Origin: Nitrospira sp. ST-bin5
GTDB lineage: Bacteria; Nitrospirota; Nitrospiria; Nitrospirales; Nitrospiraceae
Assembly (NCBI GenBank): GCA_002083555.1
Contig: MSXN01000013.1
Span: forward strand, 186,001-250,000
Length of the DNA stretch: 64,000 nucleotides
Direction: 5' to 3'
The position numbers and the translations under genes are program-made. The notes beneath the pieces were generated by a model that was not told where the DNA came from, made no database searches, and was given only the letters and a program-made list of their open reading frames with translations. Of the stretch, positions 53,128-61,959 are shown piece by piece. Within the stretch, counting starts at the first letter, position 1, and every line of letters begins with the position of its first letter.

Positions 53128-54549
53128 CTATCGACCTCCGGCTTTCTTCTTTATCGCTGCGCAAGGCGCCGGTCGACTGAGCTCTGCCGGCAACAGAGTC
53201 TGGGTATCGACACAGGCGGTATCCAGCTGCGCTTGTGTCAGTCCGGCCGATGATGCCAGATTGGCTCCGTAGAAGTTCGCCTGACGGATGTCGGCCGCAT
53301 CAAGGCGTGCGCCGCTGAGATCTGCCCCATGGAATGAGGCTCTCTGCAGCTTGGCTTCCTGCAGATTGGCGTGGGTCAAATTCGCATGGCTGAAATTGGC
53401 ATCACTCAAATCGGCGGCGACGAGATTGGCTGAGTCGAGTGTGGCTTCATTGAATTGTGCCCGAGGCAGGGATGCTTTGGGGGCATAGATCTCGTGCAGG
53501 GCGGCTTTGGTAAAGACGGCGTCGGCGCCACGCGTGCCGATCATGACGGCATGGTGCAGGTTGGCGTCGCGAAAATCGGCCTTTTCTATGACGGCCTTAT
53601 AGAGAATCGCCATGCGCATTTTTGCCGATTGGAGCGAAGCCTTGATCAGGCGCGCGCCTTCCAGATTGGCGCCTTCAAGATCGGTTTGTGAGAGGCGGGT
53701 CCCCTCCAGATTTGCGTATCGGAGATCTGCCCCGCGGAGAATTGCGTCACGCAGATCGGCCTGTCGAAGGTCGGTATCATCCAGATAGGCGCTTTCCAGG
53801 TCCGCTTCCATCATACGGGCATGATTGAGGCGAGCACTGTCGAGCAGCGCCCCCTGCAAGTTGGTCTGAAACATTGTGGCCTTTGACATGTCGGTCCGGC
53901 GGAGATCCGCGCCCATCAAATCAGCTCCGGTTAACACGGCTCCCTGAAGATTCGCTCCGTACAGGTAACTGTCGACCAAGGTCGCATTCGTGAAGTCGGC
54001 CGATGACAGATTGGCTCCCTCAAAATGGGCTCGTTCGAAAATGGAATCGTGCAGTTGTGCGCCGGACAGCGCGGCGTTGTATAGCGCCGCTTCATCCCCG
54101 ACCGCGCGGAGGAGATTGGCATGAGTCAGTTTGGCATGACGTAGGTCCGCCCCAACTAGATTGCTGTCTTCGAGGTTGGCTTTGGTAAGGTCGGCGCCGG
54201 CAAGACTGGCTTGCGTGAGGATGCTTTGTCTGAGATTGGCCTGCCTGAGGTTGACGCCTTCCATCTGGGCACGTTCGAGATTGGCTCCTTCGAGGGAGGC
54301 CTGCCGTAAGTCGGCTCCACAGAAATCCGCCCGCTTATGCCCGGGGCTGTCTCGTTGTTCGAGCCATTCCTGGTGTGCGTGGAGTGTGCTGCGGATGGCG
54401 GCTGGAGACAAGGTGCTTTTCTTGTGTGGTTGTTCGCATCGCTGGACATGGCTTGGTGGAGATGTTGTGGTTGCTGCCAGAATTGGGGTTGTGGCAAGGG
54501 TGGATACAATCAACAGGAACAATCCCTGGCGTACGGCGGAATGGATCAT
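53128..54549 (-). CDS. Exported pentapeptide-repeat protein
   Basis: 473 residues from the ATG at 54549 (AGAGGAG upstream; an in-frame ATG 36 bases earlier lacks a site). A signal peptide (GLFLLIVSTLATTPILA) leads to a region with a Cys-containing GADLRQASLEGANL start and then several dozen A(D/N)LxX repeats nearly to the end. These fold into a right-handed four-sided beta helix. Most such proteins are scaffolds; an exported form of this length is probably periplasmic. Target unknown. Confidence 0.9.
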   Translation of the reverse strand: MIHSAVRQGLFLLIVSTLATTPILAATTTSPPSHVQRCEQPHKKSTLSPAAIRSTLHAHQEWLEQRDSPGHKRADFCGADLRQASLEGANLERAQMEGVNLRQANLRQSILTQASLAGADLTKANLEDSNLVGADLRHAKLTHANLLRAVGDEAALYNAALSGAQLHDSIFERAHFEGANLSSADFTNATLVDSYLYGANLQGAVLTGADLMGADLRRTDMSKATMFQTNLQGALLDSARLNHARMMEADLESAYLDDTDLRQADLRDAILRGADLRYANLEGTRLSQTDLEGANLEGARLIKASLQSAKMRMAILYKAVIEKADFRDANLHHAVMIGTRGADAVFTKAALHEIYAPKASLPRAQFNEATLDSANLVAADLSDANFSHANLTHANLQEAKLQRASFHGADLSGARLDAADIRQANFYGANLASSAGLTQAQLDTACVDTQTLLPAELSRPAPCAAIKKKAGGR

Positions 54550-54602
54550 CTCGGTCTCCTCTAGGTGGTTCGTTCTCACGGGCAATAGTCAATGGCGGTA
54601 TG

Positions 54603-54971
54603 TCACTTGCTTTGCTGGGAGAGCAGCCGCACATAGGCCAACACATCAACCATCTGTCCTTCGGTCAGGCTCCCGGTCCAGGCATGCATCGGACTGAAGA
54701 CGATTCCGTGCTCGATCGTGCGCAGCAGTTCTTCATCGGATTTCAAGAAGGATCGGAACCGATGAAAGTTGGCCGGCGCGACCCGAAGCGATGCAGCGGT
54801 GGGGCCGTCCCCCCAGCCGGTCTGGCCGTGGCAGGTTGCGCAGTGGTCCTGATAGAGCGCCTTGCCTCGGTGCAGGTCGGCGGGAAGGTCCTGGGCTGCA
54901 ACGGACAGCGCACTGAGTAAGAGACTGAGGCCGGCGGCGAATACGGACGTTCGAGAAGTCTTGTGCATCAT
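54603..54971 (-). CDS. Periplasmic c-type cytochrome
   Basis: 122 residues with a signal peptide (MMHKTSRTSVFAAGLSLLLSALSVAAQ). The heme site is CATCH (Cys44, Cys47, His48) followed by GQTGWGDGP; Met95 in FSPMHAW is the likely sixth ligand. It is a small mono-heme electron carrier of the cytochrome c class I type. Its ATG overlaps the stop of the FmdB-like gene by one base (TGATG), so both are cotranslated. Confidence 0.92.
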   Translation of the reverse strand: MMHKTSRTSVFAAGLSLLLSALSVAAQDLPADLHRGKALYQDHCATCHGQTGWGDGPTAASLRVAPANFHRFRSFLKSDEELLRTIEHGIVFSPMHAWTGSLTEGQMVDVLAYVRLLSQQSK

Positions 54972-55135
54972 CAACTCTTCTTGGTCGTGTGGGCGATGAA
55001 GGAGGTGAATAGTTGTTGGAGTTTCTTGCTGCCGCATGACGGACATTGCACGTCACCGCGTTCATGTTCTTTGAGGGTCACCACGATCAGCGATTCCTTA
55101 CCGCAATCGAGGCACTTATAATCGTACATTGGCAT
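54971..55135 (-). CDS. FmdB-type zinc-ribbon protein
   Basis: A 54-residue protein starting MPMYDYKCLDCGKESL, with a second pair CPSCGSKKLQQLFTSF. This is the FmdB/CxxC-CxxC-SSSS regulatory-protein family, normally about 60-100 residues. The second ATG at 55129 (MYDYKC) is also possible. It lies 16 bases downstream of the stress protein gene and overlaps the cytochrome start. Regulatory role in the family is poorly defined. Confidence 0.85.
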   Translation of the reverse strand: MPMYDYKCLDCGKESLIVVTLKEHERGDVQCPSCGSKKLQQLFTSFIAHTTKKS

Positions 55136-55151
55136 ATCAGTCTCGGCTCTG

Positions 55152-56015
55152 CTAGTGGAAGACTAAGAGCGGACATGGCGCATGATGCAGGACGGCGTGC
55201 GCGACGCTGCCGAGCACCATCCGACTCAGCCCGTGACGACCGCGGGATCCCATCATGAGGAGATCGGTACTGATGGCTTTGGCCTCTTGGAGAATCGCTT
55301 CGACCGGAACGCCCAATGTTGATTTCGCATGAGTGCTGTAGCCCATGTGTTTCAGATCCGCGGCCACGGAGTTGATGAAGCTTTCGGCGCTCCGGAGCGC
55401 CTGGCCTTCCATTTCGCGCTCCGCGACGGCATCGACGGGCCACGGCGGTCTGGTCTGCGGGAGCACCGTGAGCGCAGTGATCGTAACCGGTTCCCGGAAT
55501 GGATGTTCCCGGAGAAACAGGAGTGCGCGCTCGGCGTCCTGCGACCCTTGCAGCGGCAGCAGCACTTGCTTCAAGGACTTTACAAAGTTCGGCAGGATCA
55601 GGACGGCGCTCTTAGAGAAGGTGAGCACCCGATGGGAGACACTGCCGATCAGCCGTTCCTTGATCGGTCCAAGCCCGCGTGCCCCGACAAGAATGAGGTC
55701 GATCTGATGCTGCGTTGCATACTCCACGATCCGATCGGCGGGTGAGCCGATCTCCATGTGTTTGGTCACGGGGCCAGAATCCATCGGCAGGAGCGACACA
55801 ATGCGATCCAGCAGCCGTGCGCCATCTTCGCGCATTGTGCGCTCGATGGTCGTATAGAGCTCTTGTGCGACTTCCGGCACCATCATCGGATAGGCCGGTG
55901 ACGGGACATCCAGGATATGCAGAATATGCAGTTCCTCAGCGCGGGAGAGGTATTTGAGCGCACGAACCGCCTCATAGGATTGATCCGATCCATCGATGGC
56001 CAGCAGCATTTTCAT
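55152..56015 (-). CDS. Tandem universal stress protein
   Basis: A 287-residue protein with two UspA domains. The first begins KMLLAIDGSDQSYEAVRAL and has GARGLGPIKERLIGSVSHR; the second begins QVLLPLQGSQDAERALLFL and has GSRGRHGLSRMVLGSVAHA. Both contain the G-x2-G-x9-GS nucleotide motif. Cytoplasmic stress-survival protein, probably ATP-binding. It lies between a 31-residue membrane protein and the FmdB-like gene on the same strand. Confidence 0.93.
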   Translation of the reverse strand: MKMLLAIDGSDQSYEAVRALKYLSRAEELHILHILDVPSPAYPMMVPEVAQELYTTIERTMREDGARLLDRIVSLLPMDSGPVTKHMEIGSPADRIVEYATQHQIDLILVGARGLGPIKERLIGSVSHRVLTFSKSAVLILPNFVKSLKQVLLPLQGSQDAERALLFLREHPFREPVTITALTVLPQTRPPWPVDAVAEREMEGQALRSAESFINSVAADLKHMGYSTHAKSTLGVPVEAILQEAKAISTDLLMMGSRGRHGLSRMVLGSVAHAVLHHAPCPLLVFH

Positions 56016-56033
56016 CGGCGACCTCTCTGTTGC

Positions 56034-56129
56034 TCAGTGACAGTCCGTTGGACAGAAGAAAAGGAGATACAGGCCGACCGCCACACCCAACCCAATTGCT
56101 CCTACCAGAATCCAGTGCGTGCGTGTCAT
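56034..56129 (-). CDS. 31-residue single-helix membrane protein
   Basis: The product begins MTRTHWILVGAIGLG, continues as a hydrophobic helix and ends CPTDCH. GAGGAGA lies 5 bases before the ATG. The Cys and His at the end (CPTDCH) could bind a metal. It precedes the stress protein gene by 18 bases on the same strand. Function unknown. Confidence 0.65.
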   Translation of the reverse strand: MTRTHWILVGAIGLGVAVGLYLLFFCPTDCH

Positions 56130-56494
56130 AAGCGTCTCCTCTTACTCGGTGGAGTCAGCAAGTCCAATGCCGTTCCATCGTTTCAGATCGCAGGGGAGGA
56201 GTGTGAGGTGAAAGCGCAAGGGACCAAAGGGTTTCGCTCTGAATGATGTCTTGAATCCTTGCCCGTCCCTCTTCACTGAGAGCAACGTCTGTTGCCTTCT
56301 GCCCCAGGAGGTCTCGCGTGACTGTAGCAGGCCTCCCCGATGCGAGAGGAACTGGTGAAGGCCCGGAGCTGTTGTCATGGACAGCGGCGAGCAAACCGTT
56401 GTTTCTATGCGAGGTCAGTCTCAGGATTGTGATTGTGATGCGGTGGCATTGGCCTTGCTGATAGGGGAGAGAGCTGTTGAGTCGAGAGGTTGCC

Positions 56495-56974
56495 ATGGGA
56501 GACAGATTGTTTTCCTCCATTCTAGTGCCGGTGGATTTTTCGCCTTGCTCGGAAGAGGCCTTTCGGGTGGCCTGCGGGTTGGCGCGGCTGTGCGGCGCCG
56601 AGGTCCTGGTGGCACATGTGATCGATACGAGCGCGCTCAGCGCTTTTAATCGGATGGGGTTGCTTGCGGTGCCATCCGATCGGACGGCCCAGAAGCGGCG
56701 TCTGCGGCATTTTGCCAGGTTGAATGTTCGTCGATTGCTCGATTCCGAGGTAGCAAAGGGGATTGAGATGACGCGGGTCGTGTTAGAGGGCGCGCCGTTT
56801 GTGGAGATTGCCAAGACTGCCAGGGTCGAAAAGGTCGATCTCGTCGTCATGGGCAGCTACGGAGGGCGGTCGGGGAGCGTTGATAAGATTTTCTTTGGCA
56901 GTACGGCTGAAAAGGTGGTGCGGACAGCGGGCTGTCCGGTGCTGACGGTGCCGCTGCCGGTGAAGCCGCGATGA
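56495..56974 (+). CDS. Single-domain universal stress protein
   Basis: 159 residues from the ATG at 56495 (GAGAGGT upstream). It begins SSILVPVDFSPCSEEAF and has the nucleotide motif GSYGGRSGSVDKIFFGSTAEK with a two-residue longer spacing than usual, then PVLTVPLP. Central region typical of the filament-forming UspA group. It is divergent from the minus-strand stress protein and 34 bases before the cupredoxin. Confidence 0.9.
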   Translation: MGDRLFSSILVPVDFSPCSEEAFRVACGLARLCGAEVLVAHVIDTSALSAFNRMGLLAVPSDRTAQKRRLRHFARLNVRRLLDSEVAKGIEMTRVVLEGAPFVEIAKTARVEKVDLVVMGSYGGRSGSVDKIFFGSTAEKVVRTAGCPVLTVPLPVKPR

Positions 56975-57008
56975 GCACGATAATCTGCAATCAAGGAGGT
57001 TTGGCACG

Positions 57009-57437
57009 ATGAGAACGCAGAGAGGGTGGATGTGGGGATGGGTGACCGTGGTGAGCATGACCTGGGCTTTGTGGAGCGGAGCGGATCTTCCGCTCTGGTC
57101 GCAATCTGAACAGGTCGTGGATGTGACGATCAAGGATTTCAAGTTTGTGACCAAGCAAACCACGCTTCGGCTGGGTGTGGCGACGGTGATCAGGATTAAG
57201 AACGAGGATGCAGAGCGGCACGATTTCGGTTCAACCATGTTTGAAGGGATTCCGACGCAGGTGGAGAAGGACGGCGTGATCGTCTATGGACGAGGGGTCG
57301 GGGGGGTCTTCCTCGATGCCAAGCGGGATGCGGCATTGCGGTTCAATATGTCCCGTCCCGGCCGTCACGAATTTCGCTGCTCAATCCATCCGAATATGAA
57401 CGGGGAGTTGCTCCTCTTGAACGTGGAGGCCGTGTGA
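57009..57437 (+). CDS. Exported cupredoxin-domain protein
   Basis: 142 residues with an N-terminal signal or anchor (WVTVVSMTWALWSGA). The mature part has the type 1 copper ligands: His71 (RHDFGS), then Cys124, His127 and Met130 in RCSIHPNM. It would carry electrons or copper in the periplasm. AAGGAGG precedes the ATG. The stop overlaps the GTG of the next stress protein by 4 bases, an unusual pairing of a periplasmic copper protein with a cytoplasmic stress protein. Confidence 0.9.
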   Translation: MRTQRGWMWGWVTVVSMTWALWSGADLPLWSQSEQVVDVTIKDFKFVTKQTTLRLGVATVIRIKNEDAERHDFGSTMFEGIPTQVEKDGVIVYGRGVGGVFLDAKRDAALRFNMSRPGRHEFRCSIHPNMNGELLLLNVEAV

Positions 57438-58393
57438 ACGGAGAGACCGACAGACCACGCATTCTTCTGGCAACCGATTTTTCCAAATGGGCCCTGCGGG
57501 CCGAGGAATACGCCTGTTGCCTGGCCGCGACGTGGCGGGCCACATTGACCGTCCTCACGGTGTTGGAGTTCCCGCCCGGCATGAATCCGGAGTATCCCGT
57601 CAACCAGGTCTATCTCGGCGAGCTCATGAAGGCCGGGGCGAAGCAGTTGGTGGATTTGAAGGCGCGGGCCTCGGCTCGCGGGATTTCATTGCATACCCGT
57701 ATCGCCACAGGAATTCCCTGTGAAGAGGTGTTGGCGGCCGTGAAGGCGGAGGATTCGGATCTGGTGGTCGTCGGTACAAAAGGCAAGTCCGGTCTGGCAC
57801 ATGTGTTGCTCGGAAGTACCGCGGAACGAGTCATTCGCACGGCGCCCTGTCCGGTGCTCACCGTGCGTATAGATCCGGATGAGGTGGCTTCAGCTGAGGC
57901 GGGTCCGTGCAGGGGAATCAGTCTCAATCGAATTCTGGTCCCGGTCGATTTCTCAGATTGTTCCCTGGAAGCTGTGGAGTACGCCGCGCTCATGGCTCAA
58001 CGGCATAGCGCATCTCTGACGCTGGTGCATGTCCTGGAACCTGTCTCCTACGGCTTGGATTTCACGCTCTTGCATAGCGGCAAGCGGGAGGAGATGCGGG
58101 AGCGGTTGACGGCTCGATTGGGTGAACTGACGCGGGCGCTAGCCGACGCCAAGATTCAAGCCGATTCGCAAGTGCGTGGAGGAACCCCGTTTGAATCGAT
58201 TCTCGACAGTGCCAGGACTATTCCGGCCGATCTGATTGTCATGGGAACGCATGGGCGTCGCGGGTTGTCTCATGCACTGAGCGGGAGTGTGGCGGAGGCG
58301 GTGCTACGCCAGTCTCGTTGCCCGGTGCTCACCGTCCGCAGCCCGAAATATGCCTCGGGGCATCGCCGGGTGTTACCCGGAATGACCACATAA
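57434..58393 (+). CDS. Tandem universal stress protein
   Basis: A 319-residue protein with GTG start overlapping the cupredoxin stop. Two UspA domains: RILLATDFSKWALRAEEYA with GTKGKSGLAHVLLGSTAER, and RILVPVDFSDCSLEAVEYA with GTHGRRGLSHALSGSVAEA. Both nucleotide motifs are complete. It is the fourth intact stress protein of this window and closes the 55-58 kb group. Confidence 0.93.
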   Translation: MNGETDRPRILLATDFSKWALRAEEYACCLAATWRATLTVLTVLEFPPGMNPEYPVNQVYLGELMKAGAKQLVDLKARASARGISLHTRIATGIPCEEVLAAVKAEDSDLVVVGTKGKSGLAHVLLGSTAERVIRTAPCPVLTVRIDPDEVASAEAGPCRGISLNRILVPVDFSDCSLEAVEYAALMAQRHSASLTLVHVLEPVSYGLDFTLLHSGKREEMRERLTARLGELTRALADAKIQADSQVRGGTPFESILDSARTIPADLIVMGTHGRRGLSHALSGSVAEAVLRQSRCPVLTVRSPKYASGHRRVLPGMTT

Positions 58394-58424
58394 GTGTCCA
58401 GTCTTTTACCAGGAGGGGGGTATT

Positions 58425-58640
58425 ATGGCGACCGTGATCCGAAAGCAAAAGAATCCACCGGCCATCCGGCCGTCACGCGCGGCCAATCCGATCGAATTGC
58501 CCGATGGCATGAGGGATCGTATCGCCGCGAAGGCATATGAATTATGGAATGAGCGGGGTCGTCAAGAAGGCCGGGATCTCGAAGATTGGCTCGATGCGGA
58601 GGCGATTGTGATGGAAGAAATTCATGAAGCTCGCGAATGA
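58425..58640 (+). CDS. DUF2934 protein
   Basis: A 71-residue soluble protein: basic N-terminus, then RDRIAAKAYELWNERGRQEGRDLEDWLDAE, the core of DUF2934. AGGAGGGGG precedes the ATG. Its 3' end overlaps the next gene by 17 bases. The domain has no known function and often appears next to stress or metabolic genes. Confidence 0.88.
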   Translation: MATVIRKQKNPPAIRPSRAANPIELPDGMRDRIAAKAYELWNERGRQEGRDLEDWLDAEAIVMEEIHEARE

Positions 58641-60030
58641 ATCAACGGCCGGTGTGTGGGCGCCGTTGCCGGCTGGGCTTGATGGCCTGATGGCTCGGTT
58701 AGAGACGCTGTCACTCGGGCCAATGTTTGCGGCGGAACGGGATCGTGCCTTGCGTCAGGCGTTGCGCCCGTATTTTGAGTTTGCCGGGAACGCCCCGCTG
58801 CCACCGTTTGCTCAGGAAGCCGACCTCGCAACGCTCACGATCTATGCGGATTACTATCCCCAAGACGGGCAGCTGACCCTGATCGAGCAGGTGCGCGATG
58901 TGGTGACCGAGCATATTCCTGAGGAAGAGCGGGCTTGGATGGACCCGCTCAAACACTCCTATATGGATCTGGTCGAAATTCTGCCCGGCAGCGAAGTCAA
59001 GGAGAAGTGGGCTTGTCGGTCTCTGGGAAACGGCCGTGTCTATCAGGCTCAAGGCGGTGACTTCAGCCGGGGGCTCCAGGTCGGTCAGGTGCTGTTGACG
59101 CGATTCGTGCAACAGCCCGGTGATCCTGAAACAAACGAGGTCGTGCTCGCGGGGAGCGCGCTGCTGCTCACTCCTGAGGAAGGCAAGACCTTGTACGACG
59201 CCGTGTGTGCGCTACGCCGCCAACGGGAAATCAATGCCGGGTCGTTCGAGCTTGGCGACTGGCATGAGTTTGCCAAACGATTCGGACATGAGTTGCTCTG
59301 GGTCTATTCGCAGATGCGTCTGCGAGCGCTGTACCAGGTCGTGGCCGGAATCCGGTACTGTCGTCCCGATGGGCAGCCATATCTCTATTCGTTTGCGCTC
59401 TACGAACATCGGGAATTCAAGTTTCTTCGCGAGACCGTGAGCGGAATGAGTGGTCTGGATCCTGATCCGGCGACTGTTCACACATCAGGCGGATCGGGCG
59501 CACGCATGCGGTGGGTGCAATATGGATCGGTTGAGGCGGGCAATCCGGCGGTCGTCACTCGTCTCACGTTGACGTCGACTCAACTGTGGGTGGAAACCGA
59601 CTCGCGTGAACGGCTGGATACTCTCAAGCACCAGTTGGCGTCGGCCTTAGGTTTTTCGCTCCATTTCCTGGGAGAAGCGACCGTCCCTCCGCCACACCTG
59701 CTGAGTGAGGAAGAACTCGATGCCGAACAGCCGGTGCGAGTCGTCGTGACTCAGGAGCAGGATGCGACGCTGTTGCAGGCATTTCTGGAACGCGCCTATT
59801 TGGATTGGACCGATCGGGAAGCGCCGGTGCTGGGGGGCAAAACGCCGCGCCATGCTGCCACGACGAAGGAGGGACGTGAACAGGTGGCCCGGTTGCTCGA
59901 TGAGATGGAACAGAACGATCTCGGCTGGTCCCATATCGGCCGACCGGCATTTGACTATAACGTTCTTCGTGGGCATGTTGGGATTGATGAGGTGCGTTGT
60001 GAAAACACCCCTACCGAACGGACTCGATGA
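58624..60030 (+). CDS. Hypothetical protein in the formate dehydrogenase operon
   Basis: A 468-residue soluble protein without signal peptide or membrane segment. The N-terminal 300 residues are mixed helix/strand with no recognised motif. The region near 350-430 ends in GGKTPRHAATTKEGREQVARLLDEMEQ, a segment also seen in SEC-C-type and similar hypothetical proteins, where it follows a WLD-x-x-P-x-LGGKTP pattern. It overlaps the DUF2934 gene at its start and the gamma subunit gene at its end, so a role in enzyme maturation or control is likely but not shown. Confidence 0.75.
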   Translation: MKLANESTAGVWAPLPAGLDGLMARLETLSLGPMFAAERDRALRQALRPYFEFAGNAPLPPFAQEADLATLTIYADYYPQDGQLTLIEQVRDVVTEHIPEEERAWMDPLKHSYMDLVEILPGSEVKEKWACRSLGNGRVYQAQGGDFSRGLQVGQVLLTRFVQQPGDPETNEVVLAGSALLLTPEEGKTLYDAVCALRRQREINAGSFELGDWHEFAKRFGHELLWVYSQMRLRALYQVVAGIRYCRPDGQPYLYSFALYEHREFKFLRETVSGMSGLDPDPATVHTSGGSGARMRWVQYGSVEAGNPAVVTRLTLTSTQLWVETDSRERLDTLKHQLASALGFSLHFLGEATVPPPHLLSEEELDAEQPVRVVVTQEQDATLLQAFLERAYLDWTDREAPVLGGKTPRHAATTKEGREQVARLLDEMEQNDLGWSHIGRPAFDYNVLRGHVGIDEVRCENTPTERTR

Positions 60031-60469
60031 TCTGCTGGTCCGTGCCCGTCCTCCACACGGGGGGCCCCCGGACATCCTTCGTGTGCTGCATGCCGTCCAT
60101 GATTTGTGCGGACACATCGACGCACAACTCATTCCAGCGATCGCGCATTCGCAAGGGGTTACCGAAGCCGAGGTCGCCGGCGTGCTGTCCTACTATCCTT
60201 CGCTGAATACTCAGGCCATTGGGCGGCATCGAGTTCAAGTGTGTCTGGGTGAGACCTGCTTCGCGAATCGTTGCGATCGTGTGGTAGAGGCCATCCGCAC
60301 GAAGTTGGGGATCGATTTGGGGCAGACGACGTCCGATGGCCGGTTCACGCTTGAGCCGGTGTCCTGTGTCGGCAATTGTGCGGTGTCGCCGAGCGTGCGA
60401 ATCGACGGAGCGCTACACGGGCGGGTCCGGCCTAGCGATGTCCCTGGCCTTCTGGATCATTATCGATGA
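59999..60469 (+). CDS. NAD-linked formate dehydrogenase gamma subunit (NuoE-like)
   Basis: 156 residues from a GTG at 59999 with GAGGTG upstream; an ATG 12 bases earlier is also possible. It is a thioredoxin-like [2Fe-2S] protein: VLSYYPSL, then Cys ligands in CLGETCFANRC and CVGNCAVSPS. It passes electrons towards the flavin subunit. The start lies inside the 468-residue gene and the stop overlaps the NuoF-like gene by 4 bases. Confidence 0.9.
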   Translation: MKTPLPNGLDDLLVRARPPHGGPPDILRVLHAVHDLCGHIDAQLIPAIAHSQGVTEAEVAGVLSYYPSLNTQAIGRHRVQVCLGETCFANRCDRVVEAIRTKLGIDLGQTTSDGRFTLEPVSCVGNCAVSPSVRIDGALHGRVRPSDVPGLLDHYR

Positions 60470-61959
60470 GCCGCATCAGACTCTACCTTTCCAAGGACAC
60501 CTCATCTTGTGCGGCCGGAGCGGAACGCCTCGCCGAGGCTTGGCGTTCACGGTTCGACGTTGAGCTAGTCCGAACGTCTTCCCGCGGCGCCTTCTTTCTT
60601 GAGCCGATGGTCGAGCGCGATAGTCCTGATGGGCGCCTGGCCTGGTGCCAGGTGGCGCCCGCCGATCTTCCCAGGATTCTGGCAGGCAACGGCGGCGTTC
60701 CGGTTTCCACTATTCCATTCCTCGCGAAGCAGGCGAGACACACGTTCGCCTCATTTGGCGTGACCGAGCCCTTGTCGACGGCAGCGTATCAGGCGCATGG
60801 CGGTCTTGCCGGTCTTCGTGCCGCGCAGCAGATGAGTCCTGCGGCGATTATCCAGGAGATCAAGACGTCTCGACTGCGCGGACGGGGGGGCGCTGCCTTT
60901 CCCGTGTGGAAAAAGTGGGAGGTCGCTGCCGCGACCACGGCGGACCGCAAGTACGTGGTCGCCAATGCCGATGAGGGCGATGCGGGAACCTACTGTGACC
61001 GGATGATCATGGAGGGCGATCCGTTCCGCATGATCGAAGGCATGCTGATTTGCGGGCGGGCCATCGGGGCGCAGGCCGGTTACGTCTACTGCCGACAGGA
61101 GTACCCGACCGCCACAGCCTGCTTGCATGACGCGATTCAGGCTGCGGAGGCAGCTGGGTGGCTGGAAATTGACGGGCGGCGGTTCTCCATCGCGGTGGTG
61201 TCCGGAGCAGGTTCCTATGTGTGCGGTGAAGAAACGGCCCTATTGGAATCGCTGGAAGGGCGGCGCGGTGTCGTGCGTGCGCGGCCTCCGCATCCGGCAC
61301 AGTCCGGGCTCTACGGCCGGCCGACGATTGTCAGTAACGTCCTCACCTTTGCCACGATCCCAAATATCCTCGCGCGGGGCGGAGCCTGGCATGCGTCGAT
61401 GGGAACAGAGGGTTCGCGCGGCACCGCAGTCCTTCAACTCGGCGGACGGGTGAAGCAGCCGGGACTCATTGAGATTCCATTCGGTCTCACGCTCCGTGAG
61501 GTGCTCGATCAATTCGGTCAGGGGATGGCTGATGGCGCGCGATTGAAGGCTGTGCAGGTCGGGGGCCCGCTCGGCAGCCTGTTCATGGATGCCCAGCTGG
61601 ATATTCCAATCTGTTTTGATGCCTTTGCCAAGGCGGATGCGATTCTCGGTCACGGCGGTATTGTTGTGTTCGATGACGAGACCGATATGCTGGAGCTCTC
61701 TCGGCATCTGATGGCCTTTGTGGCGGATGAATCCTGCGGAAAGTGCGTGCCTTGCCGCATCGGGTCCCTGCGGGCGCGCGAGATTCTTGAAACGGTTCAA
61801 GCGGGGCAGGCGACGGAGACGGATTTGGCCCTGTTGGCCGAATTGGGCGACACGATGAAGGCGACCAGCTTATGCGGACTGGGGGCTCGGGCTCCCTATC
61901 CGGTGCTATCAGCCTTAGAGCAATTTCCCGTGGAGTTTCGCAGCCGGGTGCGATCATGA
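60466..61959 (+). CDS. NAD-linked formate dehydrogenase beta subunit (NuoF-like)
   Basis: A 497-residue flavoprotein. After a thioredoxin-like N-terminal part (about 1-110) come SRLRGRGGAAFPVWKKWE (NADH/FMN site), NADEGDAGTYCDRMIMEGDP, AGSYVCGEETALLESLEG and the [4Fe-4S] ligands SCGKCVPCRIGS. It transfers electrons between the iron-sulfur chain and NAD+. The gene overlaps both neighbours by 4 bases, as in soluble FDH operons. Confidence 0.93.
   Translation: MSRIRLYLSKDTSSCAAGAERLAEAWRSRFDVELVRTSSRGAFFLEPMVERDSPDGRLAWCQVAPADLPRILAGNGGVPVSTIPFLAKQARHTFASFGVTEPLSTAAYQAHGGLAGLRAAQQMSPAAIIQEIKTSRLRGRGGAAFPVWKKWEVAAATTADRKYVVANADEGDAGTYCDRMIMEGDPFRMIEGMLICGRAIGAQAGYVYCRQEYPTATACLHDAIQAAEAAGWLEIDGRRFSIAVVSGAGSYVCGEETALLESLEGRRGVVRARPPHPAQSGLYGRPTIVSNVLTFATIPNILARGGAWHASMGTEGSRGTAVLQLGGRVKQPGLIEIPFGLTLREVLDQFGQGMADGARLKAVQVGGPLGSLFMDAQLDIPICFDAFAKADAILGHGGIVVFDDETDMLELSRHLMAFVADESCGKCVPCRIGSLRAREILETVQAGQATETDLALLAELGDTMKATSLCGLGARAPYPVLSALEQFPVEFRSRVRS

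Noticed and set aside
56155..56850. 231-residue minus-strand frame
   Set aside because: It is antisense to the single-domain stress protein and has low-complexity Ser/Arg/Thr composition.
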